A DNA stretch of 64,000 nt, from NCBI GenBank assembly GCA_013368315.1, contig JAACJM010000122.1, positions 124,001 through 188,000 of the forward strand, in the 5' to 3' direction. A program made the position numbers and the translations under genes. Below the pieces are notes generated by a model. The model worked only from the letters and a program-made list of their open reading frames with translations, did no database searches and was not told the origin of the DNA. This document shows positions 1-12,573 of this stretch, in pieces. Position 1 is the first letter of the stretch; every line of letters starts with the position of its first letter. Source of the stretch: Tetrapyrgos nigripes. Taxonomy: Eukaryota; Basidiomycota; Agaricomycetes; Agaricales; Campanellaceae.

Positions 1-54
1 CGTTTGTACCCCTTCAATCATGCATCTTTCTCATTATCGTCGTACTCGTAAAAA

Positions 55-1934
55 TCATAATCTCCACTTCTTCTCCCCAGGTCCTAACCTCTTATTCCTT
101 CTAACATAAATCAACCTCAAGAGGAGAGCACAAGCTGTTCCCAGTAGAGCAAACGCAGCGTTGGTGAAATGGCCCGTTGGGTATCCTGGGGCCTCTTTCG
201 AGATGTATATGTAGACACCTAGAGGACATGTACAGCAGGGTCACGAAACGAAAAGGATAAAAGAGGATGTCATCCTCAGAAATACACGATAACCTCGAGA
301 TAGAGCAACGCACCAATAATCTGCCCGAGAGCACCCATAGACACATTCATAGGTACACCAAGCGTCGTAGAAGCCGTACTTCGCAAATTGGCTGTTAACC
401 AGGAGAGGAGAGGAGGGATTGATCCGAAGGAAAACGAGACAGCTAGACAAAGGACGCCATAACGTGCTTTGAAGGCTGTTGGCTCGAGGACACCTTATTG
501 GGTAGCGTTAGAATGGTGAATACAAGGAAAGTCACGCTGGACCGAAAGCTGGAGGTAGAGACAGAAACTCACCCTCAATGATAAACGTAATCCCAGCAAT
601 GAACAAACTCCCTCCAGCAACATATGCACGCGCTTCAAGCTTGTCACTTAGCCAAGAGACTGTACAAGTGATGAAGTAGGCCACGGCATAGGGAGGTACA
701 GTGAACAGTTGTGCGCTGAGACCCTCATAGCCGAGACCGGATACGATGGTTGGTGTGAAGAGAGAAATAGAGGAGAAGGGTACTGAAACGCAGATGTACC
801 TGGTATGAGTAAGGAATTGAGCTCGTGAAGCAAAGCAACAGAAAGGACGAAAATGACGACATACACCAAATAATGCAAATACAACCTCCAATCCATCAAC
901 GTCTCTTTCGCTTCCTGCCAAGTAATCTTTGCATGTCCTAGGGACGCGACGCCTTTAATCCTCTCTACGGCCAATTCTCTCTCTGCTTCACTCAACCATT
1001 TCGCAGTCTCCGGATAATCTGGGAAGAAAAGGAAGACGAGGAACGCAAGAACGCATGACGGGATGGCTTCAAGTATGAAAAGCCACCTCCAAGCCTCCAA
1101 ATTCGCCGTGCCATTCATTTTGCCTACGCCATACGCTATGGCGCCTCCAAACGCACCCGCGAGAGTCGCACTGGCTAGAATCAAAGCAACCCGAAGAGCC
1201 CGTTCTTCAGGCTTGTACCTGACGTAAGGGAAAAGGATAAGGATCAGGATCAGGTCAGTTGACTCTTTCTTTCTGATCCAGAAGAATAAGGAATGGAAAG
1301 AAAAGGAAAGAAAACACACAGCGCACTCACCAAAATGTCAGAAAATACACTAAACCCGGAAACAACCCAGCTTCGAACATTCCCAACAGAAAACGAATAG
1401 CGGTTAGAGATGAGTAGCTGTTCGCGGCACCGAGGCACATTGTCATTGCGCCCCAGCTAAACATGAGGAAAGCTATCCAGCGGGATGGGGTAAAACGTTT
1501 GAGGAGGTAGTTGGACGGCGTTTCGAAGATGAAATAGGCGACGAGGAAGATCATTAGGGCGGTGGTGTAGTCGTGGCTGGACAGATTGAGGCTTTGCTGG
1601 AGAGAGTCGCCTGTATCGGAATTGAGAACCCTGGCATTACCCTGGAGAAGCAGGAAATGAGTGCTGGTGACTATGGAAGGAGATGATGGGACGAACGATA
1701 TTGGAGCGATCAAGGTTGCACAGAAGGTATATCAACATCGACGACGGAACAATGCGAATGTCAAGCCGTCGCACCAGCCTTGAAAAATACGATTAAGAAC
1801 CTCATATACTTCAAGGAGATGAGGACACACCTTCTTTCCGCTGCGACATCGACGACATACTCCGACGGAGATACCGGGCTTTTGGAAGTATATTCGTTCT
1901 TTTCAACGTCCTCTTTTGACGAGATACTGGCCAT
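55..1934 (-). CDS. MFS transporter, DAL5/anion:cation symporter type
   Basis: Plasma-membrane permease of the fungal allantoate/nicotinate/pantothenate-type MFS family; the substrate cannot be read from sequence. Seven exons fit: 1831-1934, 1697-1778, 1331-1641, 865-1218, 573-799, 314-493, 55-218, together 1422 nt and 473 aa. Seen: a short hydrophilic N-terminus from MASISSKEDVEK; then RRLDIRIVPSSMLIYLLCNL followed by DRSNIGNAR, the usual start of TM1 in this family; the signature RFLLGMFEAGLFPG (about residues 145-158); the central loop with DYPETAKWLSEAER; and the C-terminal EAPGYPTGHFTNAAFALLG and GPGEKKWRL. Length is normal to slightly short for the family (about 480-510). All junctions keep frame and no stop intervenes, so it looks functional. 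An acidic alternative C-terminus in another frame lies just downstream, but the KKWRL ending is the common one. Family call sure, substrate unknown. Confidence 0.9.
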
Positions 1935-2701
1935 TGTCAACGCCTGAGGATAAATGGGTCTTTTTCAGTGAAAAATTTCGTTAAAAAGTCTTGAAGGACT
2001 GACCTGAAGAACCTGGAAAGTTGATGGGCTCTACGTGCCTAATCACATCATGAGACTCGTCTTTAAAGATATCTGCTGTCGGCAAGCTGTCGGTCAAGTG
2101 TACATAGTTGGAACTTGGGTCCACTCAGAGTAAACTTTCAATTTGGGATATTTAAGCGAGCCCTCGTGATCATTGGTGGTCTTCCAGGCCCCCGGGCCCC
2201 GACTCAGAACTAAGGATCTGCTGGAATGAGGAAGGAGATGTAGGGAGGTGTGCTGCACCTACTGTGTAGAGGAGTTTCGTGGAAAGCGGACGACCGTCTT
2301 ACCCGCGTCATTTGACCATCGTGGCGTTATGGTCACCAGTCCGAGATTGACCACAGAGTTCATCTCTGAACTTTGAAGTAAGTGTCATCGTATCATTTGC
2401 AGTTCTCTGACAGATGATCTCCAAGGCTGATTTTTGGCTTAAAGTCTATGTCATGTTTTCTTTTTTTTCTTTTTCCTTTTATCTTCGTGTACAGCCTGAG
2501 GCCTGCATGGTCCTCAAGAGCAAAGTGTCCAAGGGGATTTGCATGAAGGGGTCAAGGTATAAGTGTAAGAGTCTCTGCTAGGTTTTCGGTAAGTATGATG
2601 ATCAGTTCGAGTGCCAATAAATTAAGTAGGAATACAGGGTGAATGCGACTGGAGATATCATTCCAAATGTCAGTAGTGTGTCCATCAATATGCAGGCAAC
2701 C
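1935..2701. other. Intergenic, upstream of the MFS gene
   Basis: About 770 bases between two minus-strand genes. It should hold the MFS promoter and the 3' region of the membrane-protein gene. No open reading frame of note, repeat or RNA gene was recognised; a poly-pyrimidine tract lies near 2458-2480. Confidence 0.6.
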
Positions 2702-4672
2702 TCAAAGATTCGAAGTTGAGGTTCCATCGTACTTGTAAAGCCCTGCCGGTTTCACATCCGTCTTCCCATACGCCCAATCCGATTCCTTCAACGCCTTCAA
2801 CTTCTCTATCTGCCTCTTCCACTTCCACACCCTATAATCATGCGTCATATTCGCCAGAGTAACCGATCCCGTCTTGGCCTCCCTCGACACCCCACCGTTC
2901 CCAGACCGTATCGTCCTATGCACCAAAGATAGTTTACTCTGCAACTCCTGAATCTTCTCATCAATCTCCATCTGTCTCTCGGTGTTTGGTGAGAATCGAA
3001 TACTACTGACTTCCGTCACGGTCGTCGTGTCGTCTGAGACAGTGATCATGGATCCTGGACTACGAATACGACGTTTCCGACTCCCTCGACTGAAGCCTGA
3101 TGATGTAGTTGATTTAGTGGATCTGCTGGCAGCGGAAACCTTTGATGCACCAGCCGCTTTTCGTTTTCTGCCAGCTCTGTGTACAGGAGGACCCGCATTC
3201 TTTGGTGTAGCGTAGAAATTCCTGGATTCGGGCCAAGGGTCATGAGAAGCACCCTGAGAGGGAGGAAGACCTGTATCCAACTCTGGACTAGCTTCATCTT
3301 CTTCCATCGTGGGAGCTAAAGTAGGCGGTTGAGTTATCGAATGAGTCTGTGAAGTGAGGGTATTGGTCGCCGAGGAAGTGGGTGTATCGTCAATCTTCGA
3401 TTTCTGTCTGCTTCGTTCGGTGAGGGGAAAAATTGACGATGATTTAGAGTGACTCCAGATTTGGTTGGGTGCACCGTTGGCGAAAGCGTACTCTGGATCA
3501 TTGATCTTCGTTTTCCGCAGCCATATTCTGCGTAGGAAATAGACCAAGAGACCTGTGATGAGGACAGCGAGAAGGGTCCCAAGCACGGCTGCGACAATCA
3601 CAGGAGTGTCGCTTGAACTGGAAGACATTGGTGTTGGAGAAGAAGAAGGTGGATGAGGAGAATCAGAGTTAGAATTATCATCATCCTTGTTGCGCTTTTC
3701 ATTGTGGAATAAGTGCCTGTCAGCGATAAGGGAAGGTTAGCAGTTTCCAAGAGATACCATTCGCAGAAGGTAACGGTATTTACCTAGGAGATGGACTATA
3801 AAATGTGCGACCGCGTCAGCCTATGCAGCAACGTACAGATTAATATACACCGACCTCTGAGAACCGTCGTCACCTCCTATCATAGAATGTTCATTCCCAT
3901 CATCATCATCATCATCATCATGAGCGTTGTATTCCATTTCAGCAGGCCGCCAACGAAGCCAGAACGAGCTAGGGTGCGGATTCTATGAAATCAGACATGC
4001 ATCGCCCGAATTAATATAGCAAGCGCACCTATAAGTATTTGAATGAAGGATCCTGTGTAGCATAGTAAAGCCGAGTTAGCTTCTCATATCATCGTAACGG
4101 GGGGAAAGAACGGAAGACGCTGAGATAGAAAGGGAAGGAAGACAGCAACATGTACAGCAACGAACAACAGGCATGATGAATTCATATTGACTACGTCCGC
4201 AGTCAAAAATAGGCGAAAGGAAGATTGGAAGACGTACCCTGAAGTTGGTAAGGAAATCTCTTCTCGTGTCTGTTGAGTCCGATGAGGCTCCATAGCAATA
4301 GACAGGAGCCGTGAGTCGGTTGTCTCTTCGCCAAGAATATTGTGTCCATAATTAGGTGCGAATTCCAATTCGCGGGTCGTCTCCAAGTATCCTCGAGGAC
4401 CGGCGTCTAACTCTGTACCGGCCAAAAATACCGGTCTAAAGGCGACTAGACCAGATTGGCTCTCCTGGGTGCGTTGAATATACGAAGAGCTTGGCCTTGA
4501 GTAAAGACTTGTAAGAAAAGGATGGAAGAGAGAGTATCCAAAGGCTATCGAAGCATCTGTAGAAAGAAATATGCTGTAGACAAAATGTATTAAAACGTCA
4601 GAACAACCATGCAGATAACCATTCAAACAGCAGAGCAACGTACCACAAGAAAGAGACTTTAAAGAAGATCAT
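2702..4672 (-). CDS. Type I single-pass membrane protein, unknown function
   Basis: No family recognised. Proposed exons: 4644-4672, 4238-4573, 3855-3968, a 12-nt microexon 3784-3795, and 2702-3716, together 1506 nt (501 aa) in frame. The N-terminus MIFFKVSFLCIFLSTDASIA is a plausible signal peptide split by an intron. A luminal/extracellular part follows, with LVAFRPVFLAGTELDAGPRG, an Asp tract (seven Asp) and a Ser/Pro-rich stretch. One transmembrane helix (TPVIVAAVLGTLLAVLITG) is followed by RR and LRK positive stops. The roughly 280-residue cytoplasmic tail is basic and Ser/Thr-rich (RAGRKRKAAG, SRGSRKRRIRSPGS), with a heptad-like segment near ERQMEIDEKIQELQSKLSLV and the end WAYGKTDVKPAGLYKYDG. 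Topology suggests a cell-surface or endomembrane scaffold; that is inference. An optional 24-nt exon near 4031-4054 would also keep frame, so the middle of the model is the least certain part. Confidence 0.65.
3898..3921. repeat. (CAT)8 microsatellite coding an Asp tract
   Basis: Eight CAT units on the plus strand. Read on the minus strand in the frame of the membrane-protein gene they give His followed by seven Asp. Repeat-length change would alter the acidic tract without a frameshift. Confidence 0.85.
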
Positions 4673-5484
4673 ATTCACAAATCGAAGCCAGCGCCGTGAA
4701 AGGCGAAAAGAAATAGGCCCTCAGGCCTCGAAAACTTGAGCTCAGGCAGAGCGTGAGGTGGTGATGGTGGAAGTAGCGGACAAAGAGGAGATGAGACGTC
4801 TAGAGTCACCGCAAACCCGAACGGAAGTGATGACATCGGCTTGCAGTGCCTTGTAGGTTGATCATCTCGCAATCAAAAGAAACGAGACAGTGGGCGTCAC
4901 GATACGTGAAAGATGTTGATTACTGATATTTGATCCAATAACCTCATAGCATTCAATTACGCTGCCATTCCAGACTCGAAATCATGATTCGAGAACTTTT
5001 AACGGCGGGGACTCAGATGGAGATGGGTACCAGTGGAGGAAAGATTTAAACAGTGCCATCACTGCCACTATAGTAGAGCCTTAATTGAAATGACTGACAG
5101 CTAACCTTGCAGCAGGAGCAAAATCTAGGTCGTTATGACTTGCAAACAGGCCTGCGTAGGTGGTACTTGAAGGAGTCAGACCAATAGGTGGGACTTAACC
5201 TGATTTAAGCGGTTTCCTTTGTAACCGGCCGCGCTGCAGTGCGTATGAACGGATAACGAAGAACCTTATTATTCTCTCGGGCGGAGAGCGCATCATGATG
5301 GTGCACGGAATGGAGAGATGGTTAGTAGATACTTATTAGGGAAAAGATAAATAAATGCCTTGATGCATATATAGTAGTGCTCGGGAGATCTATATGAGGC
5401 AATGCTATTTAGCACCTGAACAGTCAAGGCCGTCAATATCAACACGAAGAAAAGAGAAATTAATTCCAACCTTCCATTCCACTA
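4673..5484. other. Intergenic between membrane-protein and F-box genes
   Basis: About 810 bases. It should contain the promoter of the membrane-protein gene and the 3' region of the F-box gene. A small minus-strand frame at 4675-4872 has no recognisable content and overlaps the likely promoter. Nothing else seen. Confidence 0.5.
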
Positions 5485-7346
5485 TTACTCTTCATCTTCC
5501 GAATCCCACACGACAGGAATAATAACTTCACCCCGCTTCGGATTATCGTCATCCTGCCATTCAGTTTTGAGCACCAGTCCAGGGTCCTTGAATTCATACA
5601 AATCCGAATTGTCAAACCACTCGTCCCACTCTTTAGCAATGACTTTGATCACTACGGACTTGAGTCGTTCCACTTGTGCTGATGGACCAATTTCCCAACG
5701 CGCCCGTACCATCTCCTCAATTGAGCCCAAACCTGACGAATACACCTTCATCTCGATGCTCCTAAATTGAGGAACTATCGGCTGGTGCTCGGACTCGGGA
5801 CCTCCTGATTGCACTACGCTGAGCCTCTTCAAAAAGCCTTCAGTAACCGTGTGATTGGAGACCTTGCTGTAATCCATCGGGTCGCGGTAACTGGAGTAAG
5901 GAGCACGAGGAGCTTCGCTATCCATCAACTCGTGAACGGTGAGATCGCGTAAGCTAGGGGTCTTTTCGAGTATGGAAAGTAAACCACATCCATAGATAGG
6001 GAGTTCCTTGAGGCTAAAGGTATGAAGGGTTGGCAGGATATTGGAGCGAGTGAAGAAATCGTTCAGGGCTTGACCAGGCCATGAAGGGTGCTTTTGGGCG
6101 TGATATCGTGGGTGGGTATCGTACCATCGTATTCCATCACCGATCATATGGAATATCTGAAGCGATGGACAGGTCAACATCTTTAAAATTTTTTCCAGTC
6201 GTGTCCAACATAACTGTCTATCGAGACCCCTATCCTTATTGGAGTAATCCAACGTGAGAGACAGCTCGCGCAAAGATGATAGGACGAGGGGAGGCGAAAT
6301 AGGAGGGTCGGCTTTGGTGCTTTGGTCCAGAAGACCGAGATAACTTGTACCGCAATGGAAGGATATTGGGCGCTGACGATATTGGGGCATAGCTCCATGG
6401 CATGGGCAATTGCCTTGATACCGAGGGATTTCAAGGAGAGATGAGTGAGTTGTGCCCATGAGAGATTTGGCAGACCATTGGATTCGTATTCCGAGAGGGA
6501 AAGTGAGCGTAAATTTGGGCAGTTCTGAAAGAACGGAAGTTTGGTTCGATCATCACCGTGGATATCCAGAGCATATAACGAAGGAAACTCGGGTCGCATT
6601 AATTGGGAAAGAATGGCGTGCTGAGCCTCCGGATTCCTCCAGTCGTGAAAGATGCTGAAGACACGCGGATGTAAACGAACGCAACACCATCGGGATTGCT
6701 CTCCAGCCAAAAGCTCGAGAAATTCGTCACCACTCGCATAGTGGTCCATGTCATGATAGCGTGACGCACCCTCCCAGTGCAGGTTAAGGTAAACTAGAGC
6801 CTGTTTCGATAGCGCCAAGTGCCGCATGAGAGGAGGGGTAATGTCGTCCAGGCACTCGTTTTTGGCACTGAGATTGAGAGAAATCGTTCCCCAAAGCCTC
6901 GGTGTCTCCAGGATAATTTTATACCAGTAATGGCAAACTAGCGAGAGATGTGAAAGGCCGGATGATGTCTTGGCAAAACCAAACCTATTGCCGTCGGTAC
7001 ACGTATCGATGTAAGTGACGAAAATGAGGCTCAGAACCTCGGGGTGGAGTTTGCGAATTGGGGACAGAGCAGACTGGAACATCTGCTGCTCCTGTTGTAG
7101 ATGGTTTAAGTATCCGTATAGCTGGCCCATCTTTTGCTCGTGAAGACGAGTCAGCTCCTGGAACTGAAGCACCTCGTCCTGTATTCGGTAATGTTGCCTT
7201 CCAATTGGACGTTCGAAGGATTGGGCTATAATTTGAGCGCTGAGTATTTCTAGAGCAGTGAGAGGGCGTCCAGTGCGTAGCGCTTCCAGCAATATGCTCT
7301 CGTCAAGTCCACGCGTTCTGTGAGCGGTTCCTTCTTGACTTTCCAT
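5485..7346 (-). CDS. F-box-like protein with LRR-like body; one internal frameshift
   Basis: Belongs to the large basidiomycete F-box-like family, presumed substrate receptors of SCF-type ubiquitin ligases. Starts MESQEGTAHRTRGLDESILL; residues about 60-90 form a coiled coil (QFQELTRLHEQKMGQLYGYL); then the F-box-like core SALSPIRKLHPEVLSLIF and LVCHYWYKIILETPRLWGTI, then a leucine-rich body with repeated L..L.L patterns. The reading frame changes near 6370-6390. Upstream frame reads ELCPNIVSA; the downstream frame continues PISFHCGTSYLGLLDQ ... SLRELSLTL and ends VIIPVVWDSEDEE. One extra C in the CCC of the SA codons would join the frames and restore alignment with the paralogue at 43-45 kb. 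An 86-nt intron (GTACAA...GCGAG) could also join them but would delete a segment conserved with the paralogue. Family is confident; whether it is intact is open. Confidence 0.75.
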
Positions 7347-7742
7347 TGCTGATTATGACACTTCATTCAGAAACGTTTGGCATAGATTGGATAGAGTATG
7401 AAAATACCTCACGTTCTAGGAAGGCCAAGACCTCAGGAAGACCTGTAGGCGACGACGAGATGATGAAGGTAGGAAGCAAAGTTTTTTCCTGGGTCCGAGC
7501 GTGAGAACTGATAGCCATAAACGCGCATGTCATGATCACGAGCTCGCTAAAGACAGCGCGTCACGCTAAGTGACACTCGCGTTTGGTATTGGCAATTTGC
7601 CGCAATATGTGAGCAGAACTGAGACTACATATTTCCGAGCATCTATGGTGTCGTGATTGAAGAAATAATTGAGTATATAAGACGCGATATGTAAGCCTAG
7701 CATTTGGCTACAATACATACTTGTTTAAATTCAGAAGAAAAC
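7347..7742. other. Promoter region of F-box gene 1
   Basis: About 400 bases between the F-box start and the next minus-strand gene. A 5' untranslated exon is possible. No repeat or RNA gene seen. Confidence 0.45.
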
Positions 7743-8135
7743 TCAAGAAATCAGCCTCTCAAATCCCCTAAACACCAAACCCAAACCAGAATTGTAGTCT
7801 GCTTTCTTGAAGAAGCGGGCTTCGCTTGAGGGAGGTCTGCAAAGATAATTGTTCGTTAGTTAATGACTCATAGCAGGATAAGGCGAAGAGAGAAGTGATA
7901 ATTGAAGGGGCATTGTCCTCACCTCAGGTAACTCCCAATCAGCTCCCGCTGCCCATTTCCTACCGGCTAGATATCGTACGTCTTGGTATTTGTAGAAAGT
8001 CTTGGGCGAGTTTGAGATAGATTTGTAGGATAAATTGGGCAGGTCCGATGCGTCGGTAAGAGCGTATTTGGGTTTCGCTAGTGCATAGAGGAGACGAACG
8101 ACGTTATTGATGAAGGTGATGAATGAATGGATGAA
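7743..8135 (-). CDS. Hypothetical short protein or 3' part of a gene
   Basis: Not recognised. Two minus-strand segments look coding. The upstream one (about 7930-8135) reads VVRLLYALAKPKYALTDASD then LPNLSYKSISNSPKTFYKYQ then DVRYLAGRKWAAGADWE. The downstream one (7743 to about 7836) reads PPSSEARFFKKADYNSGLGL and ends RGFERLIS before TGA. A GT-AG intron preceded by GATTGGGA and ending TTTGCAG keeps frame, though its GTTACC donor is weak. The start was not found: an AAAG acceptor-like site stands at the upstream edge, so more 5' exons may lie in 8140-8360. The even amino-acid mix and the clean frame argue for a real gene; no function is proposed. Confidence 0.4.
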
Positions 8136-9625
8136 CTTTAAAAAAGAGAAGTAGGACGCGACGTGCCGTCACTCTTGCACGTTCCCTGTGGTACGAAAAG
8201 ACAGCCGAGAACTTGGGTAGAAAACCAGGTTTGAGGAAGCATATGTAATGGAATTGTAGCAAAAGACCGGGGAGAGAGTGCTGAGACGCGTATCACGCCC
8301 CAGGTGGACGAGATAATTATACTGGTTTCGGTGGGTGGCACTCAGAGACGCGTCCACATCTTTAAATTAAATTGCACATTAGGGACACCTAATTCTATCC
8401 AAGACCCAAGTTTGCTCACAAAACGCGTCCGAAATGCGAAAACGAAAAACGAAAAAACCGAGGTCGAAAACACTTCCCAATGTTCCCGTTGGCTATCCGA
8501 ACTGTTCATCCGCCTTCCACGGCACTAGCGCCGCCTCCCATTCCTTTCTCGCCTCCTTCAACAGCTTCCTCGCCTCTCTCTTCTCAACAGCTTCCTACTT
8601 TTCTTCCTCTGCCAAAACGTTACGCGGCGCACGCCATTTTTTTGGTTTTAGTTCTGGTTCGGTGAATGCGCAGCGGATTTTTCGACGGTAGTAGGGAATT
8701 TTCTGAGGTGCATGACTGCTCAGTGGTAGGAGAGAGGAGAGTCGCTAGTAGCGGTTGGATGGTAAGAGAAGAGGTCAAGCTACGCGACGTGGACGTTGCT
8801 GGGACGTTGATAAAAATGCCATTGCACGTGGCGCCATTTTGGATTTTCACAGGCCTCCTCTTCTTCCAGACCAGGACAACAGTTTGTACTTATGGCTGAG
8901 CCACTCTCAAAGCAGCTCTGTATCCTCATCTGTCTTTCGCCTGTGGGCTCACTGCCCTGAGAAGAGCCTCACCGTTGAAAAGCGGTGACATTATCTGACG
9001 AAATGCGTAAGATTCTTGTCATTGGCCACTCCGTAGTGATCCGACGACACAACCGTTAAATTCGGTGATGTATACCTTTCTATCAATGATCTCATCGCGG
9101 ATCCCGACTGGAACAGTCTCCAACAGTCTCTAGGTGTCATGCCTAGCGGATAAGCCAGCGCGAGCGTTTGTTTGATTACAGCGTTATATCTCAGGCTGGT
9201 GAGTCGACTCTGGTGGGCCCCGAGCTCATTTTCAAGGTTCGCCCACATGGAGTACTATATAGCTTAAAGGTATAATACGAAGTCCCTGACGCATTCCTAC
9301 GCACTGAAGGCGGCCAGTGATACATATCACACCGTGCTCTGCCTCGTTTGAAAGTATGTATTTTTCTGACAGTCTGACAACTAAAGGCTCCTCCTTATGA
9401 AGTGAACAACTGGGGTAGGGTCCATTCAGATTCAGACGCTCGTATCCACCTCGTATCCACCTGAATCTATATAACGAACGGGAGATCAAAGCCATTCGCG
9501 CAATACTCCCTCCCATTCCTTAATCCTCTTTTTCCTCTCTCTTACTGACTCTGCAGACAGAAGAACAAGCCGTTCTGGTAGTCTGCGAAAAATCAACTAA
9601 TACACTGATTGCATAGACGATTGTA
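8136..9625. other. Gene-poor stretch upstream of LtrA-like gene
   Basis: About 1.5 kb. Several short overlapping frames on both strands (8304-8990) have skewed, low-information composition and no motif. Possible 5' exons of the minus-strand gene in 8140-8360 and the LtrA promoter or 5' UTR near 9500-9625. No repeat shared with the rest of the window was noticed. Confidence 0.4.
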
Positions 9626-12573
9626 ATGTTCTCAACTTTTTTCAAGGAGCCATCCAAGGAGAAAAGGCATAGTTTGATTGGTCTCTGTCACATAATGCAC
9701 CAATTCTGATGACTTACTTTCAGGGATCCTCTCACTCAACAAAGAAGGAAGCACATCGTTCCATTGACGCGCTCTCCCTTTATCGAGTCTTCTGATGCAG
9801 TACGGGCAACTTCTCAGTTCACTATCCAGACGGAAACTGACAGTATCGACTCATTCGCAGGAGGATGGAGAGCTGAGGGTATCAGCCTTGGAACTTCCGT
9901 GGAGTGATTTGGTACGTCTCAAACACGAGTCCTTTCCAGTTCATTTTGCCTATCTAAGCCTCTCCACCAACTCTCCACAGTTACTTGAGATTGCGATGAC
10001 CACGGCATTTGCCAGTTTAACGTGAGGGAAAGGTTATATGGCTGAATTAGCTTGGTACTGATCTACTCGTTTGAAGTGAAGGCACACCTATACTCGAAGC
10101 TTCGGTGAGATTTCCTTGGAACTCGACCACTGTCCGTTTGATCACTGATTCTTTCCCGTTCTCTTTTACTATTAGAGTCTAGCATCCTACGTCAGTTTCT
10201 TCGCCTTAGTATGGTGGATCTGGGCAAGTCAAGTCGCATACAACGTCCGTTTCCGTCAAGCGGACTGGCTTCACCGACTCTTTATCTTTCTCCAAGTCTT
10301 CGCCTTTTGCGGACTTGCTACTTTCACGTTGGATTATGACGTCACTCACGACCTTTCGGATGATGTTGAAGCTGAGGAGATGAGAGAGACTAGACTGCAG
10401 ATAGAGGCTTTTGGTGAAGTTCAGAGGCCGTGGATTAATGTGCAGAGGGCTAGGAGCAGTAGGCTCCCGACGCTTAATGCGAGAGGTATTTCTGTAACGG
10501 TGGGGCTTAGTCGGGTGTTCCTTCTCGTACAGTATCTGATAGGTGAGTGAAGCTTGTTTCTCGAATAGCTAAATCAATGACCTTTCGACTTCAACAGCTT
10601 ACTATCACGCAATCAGAAGGGACGGCAACCGTATCCTTCCACTCTCTCGTCACTCCGCATTCCTAGTGCACATCGGATCCCTATTGTTCTCTACCGCCTG
10701 CTACTTCATTGCCTTCGCTCTAATCGGCAGAAACCCTTCCGAAGGAGATCAAATCGCCAAATTCTGCCTCTGGTATATCCCCCTCTTCGTCGAAGTCGCA
10801 GCTCATTTCATCGCCACCTCTTCGCGTTTCTGTCGTGGACGTGTATATTACGACCCTCGACTCATCATGGCGCGGAGTTCCACTGTCTTTGTCATTATTC
10901 TCGGACAAGGACTCGATAGTATTACGAATAGCTTCCAGTTTATGGTTGGGAATATTTCGTTTGGGTGGGGAAGTCTAGGAGTGATATTTTGCGGAGTGGT
11001 GATTTTCCTCTTGATATTTTCCTTGTATTTCAATACAAGTGCACCCCCCCTCGGATGGGAAGCAATCGTGCGATTGGAGGGTTTTTTTGCCAGTTTTTCT
11101 TCCTTGCGGCTGTTATAGTTACTCTTCAAGGTATTGCGGCGATGTTGACAGCAGGGGTAAGTCTTTCAGTCTCTCTGCCGGTGATATCGGTATTCCAAGT
11201 ACTTTGTGGCATGCTAATGAGATCTGTTCAGAACCTAGGCAACGCGCTCGAGGTTGCCTTCGACTTTCTCCGCACCTCTCAATCAGTCATGCAAACCAAA
11301 GGGTTCTCGGTTCGTCTCAACGAATCGGACTATGCATCCACGAATATCGTTGGGATGCTTCAAAAACAGGGCATTGCGCTGGAGTCACTCTTACCCTATA
11401 TTAATTTTTACATTTCGAATGCTTCGCAAGAGCAACCCGTTGATTATTCGTTGCCGTTCAATGCCCTTCTACAGATGGATCTGTACATTGTGGAAACGAT
11501 TGGCAAGGTAGGTCATAATCATCGGTGATTTTTGAACGCTTGCATCAACTCGATGCTAATACTACACACCATAGAATCTAGATCTCTACCCCGACTCTGG
11601 ACTTCTACTAGCACAATATGTGGCTATCGACAACGCGAGTCCCAAAAACTACACTCTAGTTTCAAACGAAACGTTCCGAGATGCTGTCAGATCGACTATT
11701 GTCGCCAATACCACACCTGCGTTGTGGTTTTACGCCGCTGGAGGCCTACTTCTGGCCTTCATGGGGGTTCTGATGCTGATTACGCAAGAGCCCAGAGGTA
11801 AGCGTCTTGCTGGACTTGTCACTTTAACGTAGCTTCTTTTTCCCAAATTTGTGAGTATGTATTCATGTACTGACCTTCCTATATTCACAGATCGTTACGA
11901 ATGGGGCCAAATCCTCTCGAGAATACTCCTTGGTTCGGCCACGATCTCGCTTAGCGGATTGGATGCGTATGTGTCTGATACACCGAAGATCTTGACGGAG
12001 GATTGGCATTACGGAGGGTCAGGGATATGGTGGCTGGCTACGCATTCTTGGATGTATGTAGAACCCTTCCTCGTCAAGGTTTTCCTGTTTGAAGTCTGAT
12101 ACTTACCTTTGCACTCCGCACAGATTACCGCCTTATGCTCTAGCTTTGCTCCTTGAGCAAATAGTCGAATTGGTACATGCCTTCTTTCAAGTTTGTCTAC
12201 TCGATTTTTTGATCCACTAATACCTCTTATATAGGTCCTGTCACACCTAGCCGGTCGTCATTTGGGTGAAATACTTGGCTCATACGCGGATTCTATCTCT
12301 TCAATGGCTCGGGCTGGTACCAATTCACCTACACCGGGTGGCGTATACTCGAAGACAGGAACTTTTGATGAAGACGGAATTGGGCGCTATAAGCACGGTG
12401 ATGCTAGGATGAAGCGATCCAATTTCACTGACTCGGATCTGGAGCAGGGTCTGGAATCATCGTATGAGTCGGAGTCCTCCAATGAGAAGGACTCGGACGG
12501 GGAAGAATATCGCACAGGGAGCCCGAGGCCTGTACGGCGGAAGTTTTCAGTTCCTTCAAGGATCTCAACCTAA
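9626..12573 (+). CDS. LtrA-like multi-pass membrane protein
   Basis: Fungal member of the low-temperature-requirement A family (PF06772), a polytopic membrane protein of unproven activity. Well-supported exons: 9861-9911, 9981-10021, 10077-10104, 10176-10542, 10598-11156, 11232-11507, 11575-11797, 11891-12053, 12124-12172, 12235-12573; 9724-9799 fits upstream. Hallmarks: LELPWSDLLLEIAMTTAFAS, then TEGTPILEASSLASYVSFFA and LVWWIWASQVAYNVRFRQAD, and the TM helices YHAIRRDGNRILPLSRH, IGSLLFSTACYFIAFALIG and VFVIILGQGLDSITNS. The tail after residue about 600 is acidic and Ser-rich (ESESSNEKDSDGEE) and probably cytosolic. Odd: near 11080-11105 the frame changes from EGFFASF to FFLAAVIVTLQG; one extra T in the T7 or T5 run restores the expected sequence, with no room for an intron. 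The first exon (ATG at 9626, MFSTFFKEPSKEKRHSLI) does not join in phase, so the true start is unresolved. Confidence 0.8.

Noticed and set aside
6370..6460. Intron at the frame change in F-box gene 1
   Set aside because: The only phase-compatible intron (GTACAA to GCGAG, 86 nt) removes a segment that aligns with the paralogue; a missing base explains the data better.
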